Assembly (NCBI RefSeq): GCF_900996235.1
Contig: NZ_CAAJGM010000263.1
Coordinates: forward strand, 186,001 to 250,000
Source of the DNA: Paraburkholderia sp. BCC1885
GTDB taxonomy: Bacteria; Pseudomonadota; Gammaproteobacteria; Burkholderiales; Burkholderiaceae
Reading direction: 5' to 3'
DNA: 64,000 nucleotides
Below are positions 18,053 to 26,021 of this stretch, piece after piece (the first letter of the stretch is position 1; each line of letters starts with the position of its first letter). The notes beneath the pieces were generated by a model that saw nothing but the letters and a program-made list of their open reading frames with translations, had not been told where the DNA came from and made no database searches. The position numbers were made by a program, and so were the translations under genes.

Positions 18053-18158
18053 ATAAACAGATGAAAAAAAGACACCCTTGGTCAAGGGGCAGACGAATTG
18101 TAAAGCCAGTAACCTCAAGTAATCACAACGCGCTTCGGAATAGTCTCTTTCGCAAATC
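18027..18158 (-). ncRNA. Candidate small RNA upstream of and antiparallel to the porin gene
   Basis: On the minus strand a sigma70-like promoter is visible: TTACAA (18186-18191), 16-base spacer, TATATT (18164-18169). The predicted start is near 18158. The 5' part can fold through TTCGGA (18157-18162) with TCCGAA (18134-18139). A first terminator-like hairpin CCCTTG-AC-CAAGGG is followed by T7 (18064-18088). A second hairpin with TTCG tetraloop (18033-18052) is followed by T7. No reading frame with a ribosome site fits. Size would be about 95 or 130 nt. No match to a named RNA was recognised, and no expression data are available. Confidence 0.5.
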
Positions 18159-18476
18159 CGAACAATATAAGACCGCTTGTTACATTTGTAATTCGTAAGG
18201 CGCTCAGCCGCGCCGGACGGGCGTCGCGCAGGTGCAACACGAAAAAGGTTGACAGCGTCTTCAGGCATTTTCCGCCATCCATAAAATCGCTTTATTTACT
18301 TGCACTTAGGAAAATAAATTCCGGCATTCCTGATTCAGGAAAGTACTGTTGCGCGGGATGACGCCAATCAATTCATCAGGGGGAATACACTTCGCTCGAA
18401 TCCTCAGGCGGCCAGTGGCATCGGCATTAAGTCCTGCAAGGTGATTCTCTACAGACTGTCTCGGAGTTTATAAAGC

Positions 18477-19634
18477 ATGAAAAAAACCCTCATCATCGCG
18501 GGCGTCATGGGCGCGTTCGCCATCAATGCTCACGCACAAAGCAGCGTCACGCTGTACGGCACGCTGGACGCAGGTCTCGTCTATTCGAACAACCAGGGCG
18601 GCCACAATAACTGGCAGCAAGGTAGCGGCTCGGTGTCGGATACGTACTTCGGCCTGCGCGGCAGCGAAGACCTCGGCGGCGGTCTGCATGCCATCTTCAC
18701 GTTGGAAAGCGGCTTCAACATCAATAGCGGCAAGTTCACCGAAAGCAACACGCTGTTCAACCGCCAGGCTTTCGTCGGCCTGCAGAGCGACCAGTACGGT
18801 ACGGTGACTCTGGGCCGTCAGTATGACTCCGTGGTCGACTATCTCGGCCCGCTGTCGCAAGCCGGTTCGGGCTACGGCAACAACCTCGCCGCTCACCCGT
18901 TCGACAACGACAACCTCGACAATTCGTACTCGATCAAGAACGCGGTCAAGTACCAGAGCGCGAACTACTCGGGCTTCCGTTTCGGCGGCCTGTATGGCTT
19001 CAGCAATGACGCTGGCGGCTTCGCGAACAACCGTGCATACAGTGCGGGCGCTTCGTACACCAACGGTCCGTTCAACGTTGCAGCTGCTTACCTGCAACTG
19101 AACAACTCGCTGAACAACGCGAACACGGGCGGCGCGGTTTCGGCTGGCGACGGCAACAACGCCAACCTGACGGCAGCCCTGCAGCGCACGTATGGCGTGG
19201 GCGCGAACTACTCCTACGGTCCGGCTACGGTTGGCCTGCTGTGGACGCATACGCAGGACAACAACCTGATCGCCGGTTCGCAGGGCGGCGTGGGCTTCAC
19301 GGTTCCGACGGGTACGAATCTGCACCTCGACAACTATGAAATCAACGGCAAGTACGCTCTGACGCCGGCTCTGAGCCTGAATGGCGCGTACACGTTCACG
19401 GACGGCAAGGCAACGGGCGGCACGACTTCGGGCGATCCGAAGTGGCATACCGTTTCGCTGCAAGCCGACTACTCGCTCAGCAAGCGCACCGACGTTTACG
19501 TGGAAGGCGTGTACCAGCACGCTTCGGGTGAACTCGGCGATGGCAGCGCGAACGTCGCGATGATCAACACGCTGGCTCCGTCGTCGACGGGCAACCAGGT
19601 GGCAGCGACGGTGGGTCTGCGTCACCGCTTCTAA
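18477..19634 (+). CDS. Gram-negative trimeric porin (OmpC-type)
   Basis: Outer-membrane general porin of 385 residues. The signal peptide ends at NAHAQ (residue ~21), followed by SSVTLYGTLDAGLVY, the usual first strand of burkholderial porins. FGLRGSEDLGGGLHAIFTLE and YGTVTLGRQYDSV are family landmarks, and the last residue is Phe (GLRHRF), required for assembly by the BAM machinery. A GGAG lies about 10 bases upstream of the ATG. The gene has its own strong terminator. Pore selectivity is unknown. Confidence 0.93.
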   Translation: MKKTLIIAGVMGAFAINAHAQSSVTLYGTLDAGLVYSNNQGGHNNWQQGSGSVSDTYFGLRGSEDLGGGLHAIFTLESGFNINSGKFTESNTLFNRQAFVGLQSDQYGTVTLGRQYDSVVDYLGPLSQAGSGYGNNLAAHPFDNDNLDNSYSIKNAVKYQSANYSGFRFGGLYGFSNDAGGFANNRAYSAGASYTNGPFNVAAAYLQLNNSLNNANTGGAVSAGDGNNANLTAALQRTYGVGANYSYGPATVGLLWTHTQDNNLIAGSQGGVGFTVPTGTNLHLDNYEINGKYALTPALSLNGAYTFTDGKATGGTTSGDPKWHTVSLQADYSLSKRTDVYVEGVYQHASGELGDGSANVAMINTLAPSSTGNQVAATVGLRHRF

Positions 19635-19675
19635 AGAAGCTGCGGGGCCGGATCGCACGATCCGGTCTGTCGACA

Positions 19676-19710
19676 ACGCGCGCGTGACAGTGTCACGCGC
19701 GCGTTTTTTT
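19676..19710 (+). terminator. Porin terminator
   Basis: Long GC stem GCGCGCGTGACA/TGTCACGCGCGC followed by T7. A second dyad (CCGGATCG-CA-CGATCCGG) lies just before it, around 19649-19666. Confidence 0.9.
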
Positions 19711-19909
19711 ATGCGCCGATTTTTATGCGCAAATCGTCTTCGCATGACTCGAATATGCGGCATGCGTGCAGGTATACTTGGCCGGCCGTCGTCTGCGCCG
19801 CGATTTCATCATGAACTCGTCGCGGCTGAACGGCGGTTTCGTCGCGGAGCACCCTGTTCCGCCCGTGCCCCTGTTCCCGCAAAAGACCGGGAACACCGAC
19901 GATCCGATC

Positions 19910-20251
19910 ATGAAAAAACTTCTTCTGCTCGCTCCCGCTGCTCTCGCGCTCGCCGCGTGCGGCTCGTCCGGTCCTACGCGCGATGCTTCGCAGCCGCTCG
20001 TGTACGTGACCTCACAGCGCACGGCGTCTTACATCACCGAATGCCTTGAAAGCCGTCTGTCACGCGTGCAGGCGTCGTCGGTGGGCGGTTCGACTGAACT
20101 GGCCGTCGGCTCGGGTTCGGACACGGCCTACTTCGTGACCTTGACGCCCGTCAGCGCCGGCGCGGTGATCAAGGTCATGCGACCGGCCAACGCGCCGGAC
20201 GACCCGCCGGAGCCGGAAATGCGCTTCGACATTGCGCGTTGCGCGACTTAA
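19910..20251 (+). CDS. Putative lipoprotein, 113 aa
   Basis: Begins MKKLLLLAPAALALAACGSS, with a lipobox LAAC whose Cys17 would be lipidated. The mature part is about 95 residues, has one further Cys pair region (TECLES, IARCAT) and no recognised domain. The start is placed at 19910 because the signal peptide begins there, although the frame is open from 19766. Monocistronic. Function unknown. Confidence 0.75.
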   Translation: MKKLLLLAPAALALAACGSSGPTRDASQPLVYVTSQRTASYITECLESRLSRVQASSVGGSTELAVGSGSDTAYFVTLTPVSAGAVIKVMRPANAPDDPPEPEMRFDIARCAT

Positions 20252-20373
20252 CGACAGGCGAGGGTGACGAGGCGGCAGGTATTGCAGGTTCAGGCGCTGT
20301 CTTTTTGCGCGGGCATCTGCGAACATAGCCGCCCTTTGTATTCAGTCGGCGCGCGCGGCGCCGCGCACTATCG

Positions 20374-20892
20374 ATGGCATCGAACAAAGCACATCACGCC
20401 ACCGGCTTCGCGGCCGGCGTCATCGCGGCGGCAATTGTCGCGCGCAGCGGTGCGGGCGGTCCGTTTCATCTGTGGGTATTGCTGAGCTTCATCGCGGCGG
20501 TGGCGGGCGGCACGGCGCCGGACTGGATGGAAGTAGCGTGGTGGTCACGCAGACGGCGTCTGTGGATCACGCATCGCACCGTCACGCATTGGGGAATCGG
20601 CTGGATCGCACTGCTGCTGTTTTCTTATCGCGAACTGGCACACCATCAGCCGCTCGCCGCGCTCGCGTTCGGTTTTGCCTGTGGCGGGTTAATGCATCTG
20701 CTCGCCGACTGGCCCAACCCGATGGGCGTGCCGTGGATCGCAGGACGTCACTCGCTCAACTGGTGGAATAGCGGCCACTGCGATTTGCTGGTCGTGGGCG
20801 CTTCGTGGATCGCTGCCTGGTTCGTGGCCGGACATGGCTGGCTGCATGAGGCGCATGGCTTTGCCTGGTTGCAGCACTTGCGAATGGGATAG
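20374..20892 (+). CDS. YdjM-like inner-membrane metal-dependent hydrolase
   Basis: 172-residue membrane protein of the LexA-binding, inner-membrane hydrolase family (YdjM/DUF457). The histidine-rich motif HRTVTHWGIGW and the early KAHHATGF supply probable metal ligands, and GGLMHLLADWPNPMGVPW is a further family segment. About four hydrophobic helices are visible. Its substrate is not known. It stands alone, convergent with amaA. Confidence 0.8.
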   Translation: MASNKAHHATGFAAGVIAAAIVARSGAGGPFHLWVLLSFIAAVAGGTAPDWMEVAWWSRRRRLWITHRTVTHWGIGWIALLLFSYRELAHHQPLAALAFGFACGGLMHLLADWPNPMGVPWIAGRHSLNWWNSGHCDLLVVGASWIAAWFVAGHGWLHEAHGFAWLQHLRMG

Positions 20893-20898
20893 ACAGGC

Positions 20899-22071
20899 CT
20901 AAACCACGTTCTTCTCGACAATGGGCCGGTTCTCCAGCACGCGCTGGAAGTTCAGCGAGGACAGATCCAGCGTCGTGTAGCGGCCATGCAGGATCAATTC
21001 GCTGATGCCGCGACCCGTGGCCGGTCCTTGTTGCAGCCCATGCCCACTAAAGCCATTGGCGAAAATGCAGTTATCGACATCCGGGTGATAGCCGATGATC
21101 GCGTTTTGATCCAGCACGTTGTATTCGTAATACCCCGACCAGCAGTTCTGCACCCGCAACGCTTCGAATTGCGGCACGCGATGCGCCAGCGTCGGCCAGA
21201 TCACCTCGTCGAACAGCGCGTGATCGACTTCATCGAGCGGCAGGTCGTCCGGGTCGTTGTTGGCGGCAGGCGAGGTGCCGCAAATGAACGACTTGCCCTC
21301 CGGGCGAAAATAGACGCCGCCTGGATCGATCAATAACGGGCAGCCTTCGAGTTGCGCGGGCGAACTGACGTTGAAAATGCTGCGGCGGCGCGCAAACACC
21401 GGAATGTCGACACCGATCATCTGCGCGAGCTTGCGCGACCACGCGCCGGCGGCGTTCACCAACACGTCGCAGGCGATGGTTTCGCCGCCTGCGGTCACCA
21501 CCTGCGTGACACGCCTGCCGTCGCGGTGCAGCGCCACCACGTCAGCGGCCGCGTAGCGCGCGCCGAGCGCCTGCGCTTTCTTGCGCAAAGCCTGCACGAG
21601 ACCATAGCCGTCGAACCAGCCCTCGCCGCTCTCGCCATAGGCGCCTGCCGCGAGGTCCTCGGTATTGAGCCAGGGGAAGCGCGCCTGCAAGGCGGCTTTG
21701 TCGAGCAGACTGATGTCGGCGCCAAGGCTCTTCTGCAATGCATGATTTTCGCGCAGGGTCGACTCGCCGGCGGGAGTGGCGAGAAACAGATAGCCGCCTT
21801 CGTGCAGATCGATGGAGGGTTTGGCGCCGTCGATCTCAAGCCGCTCGCCGATCGAACGCAAAAACTCGATGCCGAACAGCGACATCTGGATCGACAGCGG
21901 CGTCGAGAATTGCTGACGGATCGAGGCCGCCGACAATGCCGACGACGAACGCGCGTAGGTCGGATCGCGCTCGATCACGGTGACATTGATCGTGGGATCT
22001 GCCGCCCGCAAAAAGTACGCAATCGAACTGCCGATCACACCACCGCCGACGATGACGACTTTCGAATTCAC
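20899..22071 (-). CDS. amaA: FAD-dependent amino-acid oxidase, L-pipecolate oxidase-like
   Basis: DAO-family flavoenzyme of about 390 residues with the N-terminal dinucleotide motif VVIVGGGVIGSSIAYFL and C-terminal GFSGHGLQQGPATGRGISELI. It sits directly downstream of an ALDH7-type semialdehyde dehydrogenase gene, and a LysR gene follows upstream. This matches the Pseudomonas putida amaA-amaB-regulator arrangement, where AmaA oxidises L-pipecolate to piperideine-6-carboxylate. The GTG at 22071 is preferred because GGAG lies six bases upstream; GTG at 22083 is an alternative. Substrate assignment rests on context. Confidence 0.7.
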   Translation of the reverse strand: MNSKVVIVGGGVIGSSIAYFLRAADPTINVTVIERDPTYARSSSALSAASIRQQFSTPLSIQMSLFGIEFLRSIGERLEIDGAKPSIDLHEGGYLFLATPAGESTLRENHALQKSLGADISLLDKAALQARFPWLNTEDLAAGAYGESGEGWFDGYGLVQALRKKAQALGARYAAADVVALHRDGRRVTQVVTAGGETIACDVLVNAAGAWSRKLAQMIGVDIPVFARRRSIFNVSSPAQLEGCPLLIDPGGVYFRPEGKSFICGTSPAANNDPDDLPLDEVDHALFDEVIWPTLAHRVPQFEALRVQNCWSGYYEYNVLDQNAIIGYHPDVDNCIFANGFSGHGLQQGPATGRGISELILHGRYTTLDLSSLNFQRVLENRPIVEKNVV

Positions 22072-22227
22072 GACTTGCTCCACCTAAGGCAGGCGCTAGC
22101 CGCATCAACAGACGGCCAGTCGAACACGGGTTGACAGCTACTGAATGACGCTGTGGCGGCTCGCTGAACGTGACGAGCGCGCTCGACTGACCCCGGGGCA
22201 GTTGAGCGGGCCACGTCCCGCAGATAC

Positions 22228-23727
22228 TTAGCCGATATTGAAGTCGATACCCTGCGCCAACGGCAATGCCGACGAATAGTTGACCGTGTTGGTCGCGCGG
22301 CGCATGTAGGCCTTCCACGCATCCGAACCCGACTCGCGGCCGCCGCCCGTTTCCTTCTCGCCGCCGAATGCGCCGCCGATTTCCGCGCCGCTCGGCCCAA
22401 TATTGACGTTGGCGATGCCGCAGTCGCTGCCCGCCGCCGACAGGAACCGTTCCGCTTCCCGCAGATCCGTGGTGAACACGCACGACGACAAGCCATGCAG
22501 CGCGGCGTTGTTCGCCTCGATCGCCTCGGCGAAATCCTGATAACGCAGCACGTAGAGGATCGGCGCGAAGGTTTCCTTCAACACCACGGCTGTTTGCGAC
22601 GGCATTTCCACCAGCGCCGGACGCACATAGTGACCGCCTTCATAACCCTGCACTTCGACGCGCTCGCCGCCGAACACCTTGCCGCCTTCCGCAACCGCCT
22701 GTTGCAGCGCTTCCTGCATGCGGGCGAACGATTGCTTGTCGATCAGCGGCCCCATCAGCGTACCCTTTTCGAGCGGGTTGCCGATCGGCACCTTGCTGTA
22801 GAGCTGCTTCAGGCGCTCGACGGTCTGGTCATACACGCTCTCATGCACAAACAGGCGGCGCAGCGACGTGCACCGCTGACCCGCCGTGCCCACCGCCGAG
22901 AACAGGATGCCGCGCAACGCGAGTTCGGGGTCCGCGCTCTGCGCGACGATGCCGGCATTGTTGCCACCGAGTTCGAGCAGCGAGCGGCCAAAGCGCTTCG
23001 CCACTTCGACGCCAACGGTGCGACCCATTTCGGTGCTGCCGGTTGCGCTGACGATCGACGCACGCGGATCGGCGACGAGTTTCGCGCCCACCTCGCGGCC
23101 ACCGTTGATCAGCGCCGTCAGGCCAGCGGGCGCGTCACCAAATTCCTTCAGCGCGTCGCTTAAGATCTGATTGACGGCCAGGGCGGTGAGCGGGGTTTTT
23201 TCGGATGGCTTCCAGATCACGGCGTTACCGCACACCAGCGCGAGCGCGGCATTCCATGACCAGACAGCCGCCGGAAAGTTGAACGCCGAGATCACCACGC
23301 AGGTGCCCATGGGATGCCACGATTCGGCCATGCGGTGACCGGGACGCTCGGAGGCAATCGTCAGGCCGTACAACTGACGCGACAGGCCGACCGCGAAGTC
23401 GCAAATGTCGATCATTTCCTGCACTTCGCCCAACCCTTCCTGGAGGATCTTGCCCGTTTCGAGCGTGATGATGCTGCCAAGCGCCTGCTTCTTCTCACGC
23501 AGCCGATTACCAAGCAGACGCACCAGTTCGCCACGACGCGGCGCCGGCACGTTACGCCATGCGCCGAACGCCTGTTTCGCATTGGCGAGCGCCGTGTCGA
23601 CCTCAGCCGCGGTGTTGCTGGCCACACGGCCGATGAGTTCACCGGAGATGGGCGAATGAACCGCAATGTCGCCGGCTTGCGCCGCCTGAGCGATGCCGAG
23701 ATCGGCAAGGATGGTCGAAGCGTTCAT
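22228..23727 (-). CDS. amaB: ALDH7-type semialdehyde dehydrogenase (alpha-aminoadipate semialdehyde dehydrogenase-like)
   Basis: 499-residue NAD(P)-dependent aldehyde dehydrogenase. The active-site segment GQRCTSLRRLF contains catalytic Cys near residue 299, and ELGGNNAGIV carries the catalytic Glu; the NNA and TSLRRL variants are characteristic of ALDH7 enzymes. In pipecolate/lysine degradation it oxidises piperideine-6-carboxylate (aminoadipate semialdehyde) to 2-aminoadipate. It is upstream of amaA (156 bases) and downstream of a LysR gene, all on the minus strand. The start at 23727 is preferred over 23784, which would add a non-conserved leader. Confidence 0.8.
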   Translation of the reverse strand: MNASTILADLGIAQAAQAGDIAVHSPISGELIGRVASNTAAEVDTALANAKQAFGAWRNVPAPRRGELVRLLGNRLREKKQALGSIITLETGKILQEGLGEVQEMIDICDFAVGLSRQLYGLTIASERPGHRMAESWHPMGTCVVISAFNFPAAVWSWNAALALVCGNAVIWKPSEKTPLTALAVNQILSDALKEFGDAPAGLTALINGGREVGAKLVADPRASIVSATGSTEMGRTVGVEVAKRFGRSLLELGGNNAGIVAQSADPELALRGILFSAVGTAGQRCTSLRRLFVHESVYDQTVERLKQLYSKVPIGNPLEKGTLMGPLIDKQSFARMQEALQQAVAEGGKVFGGERVEVQGYEGGHYVRPALVEMPSQTAVVLKETFAPILYVLRYQDFAEAIEANNAALHGLSSCVFTTDLREAERFLSAAGSDCGIANVNIGPSGAEIGGAFGGEKETGGGRESGSDAWKAYMRRATNTVNYSSALPLAQGIDFNIG

Positions 23728-23973
23728 ATGCAAAATCCCTTTTATTTCCAATGCGAAACAAGAGTAAGTTCGGAAACTATACACGTGGGGTTTTATGGGA
23801 GCAAGCGCAATCGCGGCTGTACGGCCGCGGCGAACGGGGCGTTTTGCCTTCTATTTCAAGCCGCATTTGGCGGCTCGAAGCGCATGGAGAAACTGCAATC
23901 TCGGCCGCCGCCAGCCGCCGCGGACCACGCCCCGATCGCCAGCATGCATGTTTCTTATTGGAAAATTTTTCCC

Positions 23974-24861
23974 TCAGCCGTCTACCATTAACCGATCGAC
24001 CAGCGCGCGGGCGAAGGGCGGCAGATCCTTGACGCTGCGCACGCAGATCTTCAGCTTACGCTCGGCCCAGCCGTCGTTCAGACGCACGAGGGCGATCTGC
24101 ATGGTCTTTGCGTGACGCAGCGCAACCGACTCCGGTACGATGCCGATGCCCACTCCCGCCTCGATCATCCGGCACGCGGCCTCGAAGTTGCCGACCTGGA
24201 TGCGCAGTTTGAGCCGCACGCCGAGGGTGTCGGCGGCGCTCGTGACGAACGCATGAATCGCGCTCGAGGTTGGCAAGCCGACGAAGTTATCCTCAAGCGT
24301 CTGCGCGAAGTCGACCGAAACCTCGTGCGCCAGCGCATGATCCTTCGACGTGACGAGAATCAGCCGGTCGTCGCGATAAGGCAGCATCTCCAGATGCTCG
24401 GCATGCACGTTGCCCGCGACGATGCCGATGTCGGTCGCGCTATCCGCCACGCCCTTGACGATCTCGCCGCTCAACACTTCGCGCAGATCGATATTGACGT
24501 CGGGATGGTCGCGCAGGAAGTGGCTCAGCACGGTCGGCAGGAATTCGCTGATCGCCGTGGTGTTGGCCCAGATGCGCACGTGGCCCTTAATACCCTCGCC
24601 GTACTCCTGCATGTCGCCCGCCAGATGCTCGACACGTTCGAGCACGAGGCGTGCGTGATGGACGAACGCCTCGCCGGCCGGCGTGGGCGTCACCCCCTGG
24701 CTGGTTCGATACAGCAATTTGAAGCCCAGTTGCTCCTCGAGATTCTTGATCCGGTTGCTCGCGGCGGGCGCAGAGAGATGAGAGCGCTCCGCGGCGCGCG
24801 CAAGGTTCTTCGTGTCGGCGATGTTGACGATCAGCCGCAGGTCTACAAAATCAAAATGCAT
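23974..24861 (-). CDS. LysR-type transcriptional regulator
   Basis: 295-residue LysR regulator with N-terminal helix-turn-helix (NLARAAERSHLSAPAASNRI) and an effector domain. It lies upstream of amaB on the same strand, as the regulator does in the P. putida ama locus, so control of amaAB is likely. The start at 24861 (MHFDFVDLRLIV) is the usual family beginning; the longer frame to 24921 is unlikely. Effector (pipecolate or aminoadipate) is inference. Confidence 0.85.
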   Translation of the reverse strand: MHFDFVDLRLIVNIADTKNLARAAERSHLSAPAASNRIKNLEEQLGFKLLYRTSQGVTPTPAGEAFVHHARLVLERVEHLAGDMQEYGEGIKGHVRIWANTTAISEFLPTVLSHFLRDHPDVNIDLREVLSGEIVKGVADSATDIGIVAGNVHAEHLEMLPYRDDRLILVTSKDHALAHEVSVDFAQTLEDNFVGLPTSSAIHAFVTSAADTLGVRLKLRIQVGNFEAACRMIEAGVGIGIVPESVALRHAKTMQIALVRLNDGWAERKLKICVRSVKDLPPFARALVDRLMVDG

Positions 24862-25023
24862 TGGATGGAAACCGAAGAAGTGAGCGCTGGCAAACGGCAA
24901 TCTTAACCGGGCATGAAGCAAGCGTTCGGAATAGCCGAATTCGCCGTTCGGTCTGCTCTGTCAGACTGCCGAAGGCACGCCCATCGAAAATGGCCAGAGG
25001 TATTCAGTCGTTCTGCCGCTTGT

Positions 25024-25905
25024 TCAAACAAACGCCAGCAACTTCTCCGCCAAAGCACCCGGCGCGCTCACCATGGCATCGTGTCCCGTCGCGATTTCAT
25101 CCCACGCCCAACCCTGCTGCGATTTGACGAAGTCGCGGCTGCTTTGCAGCGGCGCGTAGACAGGATCGACGCATTGGATATACACCTTCGGCAATGCGCC
25201 GCCGGGCGGTCCCTTTAGTGCGATGGGGTCGTTGAAGGCCTTCAAAGGATGGGGCGTGCAGTGACGCTCAAGGAGAGCGACCTGTTCGGCCTCGAACACG
25301 CCGAAGGCATTGGCAGGCGGCACAGGAATGGTGAGGCCGCCGCTGGTTTCCAGCGCCTGTTTCGTGCGCGCGGCAACGATCTCCGGCGCAAGCCGCGAGA
25401 ATACCGTCTCTCCATCAGACAGCACGACGGCGTCGAGAAACACCAGTTGACGGATGCGCTGCGGCACACGGTCGGCCGCGCCCGCCAGCGTCAAGCCGCC
25501 AAAGCTATGCCCAACGAGAATCACTTCGGACAGATTTTGCGCTTCGAGTACGTCGACGACGTCTTCGATGAACACATCAAGGCCGATCTGTGGCGAGAGC
25601 AAATGGGCACGGTCACCGAGCCCGCTAAGCGTCGGCGTAAAAACCCGATGGCCTTGCGCACGCAGGATCTGCGCGACCGCGCCCCAGCACCAGCCACCAT
25701 GCCAGGCACCGTGGACCAGAACATAGGTGCTGGGTTTTCCGCCGCTTGTAGGTCCGCTTGTAGGTCCGCTTGTAGGTCCGCTTGTAGGTCCGCTTGTTGG
25801 TCCGCTTGTTGGTCCGCTTGTTGGTCCACTTGCGGGTCCGCATTTTGACCCGCTTGTCGGTCCGTTCATTGCGCCATTCGTCAAAGCGCATGGTTGATGA
25901 GACAT
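25024..25905 (-). CDS. Alpha/beta hydrolase (esterase) with repeat-expanded N-terminus
   Basis: About 293 residues. The catalytic part begins YVLVHGAWHGGWCWGAV (oxyanion segment). The nucleophile Ser lies in VGHSFGGLTL, the acid/His end in ATGHDAMVSAPGALAE. The fold resembles methyl-esterase/hydroxynitrile-lyase-like enzymes. Such proteins normally start at the VLVHGAWHG region; here about 55 extra residues made largely of Gly-Pro-Thr-Ser repeats precede it, encoded by a 12-bp minisatellite. ATG 25905 has a GAGGG nine bases upstream. It is monocistronic; substrate unknown. Confidence 0.8.
   Translation of the reverse strand: MSHQPCALTNGAMNGPTSGSKCGPASGPTSGPTSGPTSGPTSGPTSGPTSGPTSGGKPSTYVLVHGAWHGGWCWGAVAQILRAQGHRVFTPTLSGLGDRAHLLSPQIGLDVFIEDVVDVLEAQNLSEVILVGHSFGGLTLAGAADRVPQRIRQLVFLDAVVLSDGETVFSRLAPEIVAARTKQALETSGGLTIPVPPANAFGVFEAEQVALLERHCTPHPLKAFNDPIALKGPPGGALPKVYIQCVDPVYAPLQSSRDFVKSQQGWAWDEIATGHDAMVSAPGALAEKLLAFV
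25741..25870. repeat. 12-bp minisatellite inside the hydrolase gene
   Basis: About ten tandem 12-base units. Three are GGTCCGCTTGTA and three GGTCCGCTTGTT (25751-25822), flanked by a partial unit and four diverged units. Each unit encodes four residues on the minus strand, so changes in copy number keep the frame. Confidence 0.95.
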
Positions 25906-26021
25906 AGCCAGATTTCCCTCCCTCACGACACACCGTGCGTGTCTGGAAACCCCAGCATATCTCTGCGGCGGCGAGGCGGAAAGTCGGCCGAATGGCCTAT
26001 AGCCCTGCTTTATCCCGGCAG

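Larger units (their letters stand above)
17855..18476. other. Intergenic region between hypothetical gene and porin, with ncRNA candidate
   Basis: 622-base gap, AT-richer than its surroundings. It holds a minus-strand promoter-hairpin-terminator assembly (about 18027-18191, listed separately) and the porin promoter and leader on the plus strand. The 111-residue minus-strand reading frame here lacks a ribosome site and is not supported. Confidence 0.6.

Noticed and set aside
17933..18268. Minus-strand frame of 111 codons in the pre-porin gap
   Set aside because: It runs through two terminators with T-tracts and lacks a ribosome site; the terminators fit an RNA gene better.
25741..25870. CRISPR array
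   Set aside because: Units are only 12 bases and contiguous, with no spacers; it is a coding minisatellite.
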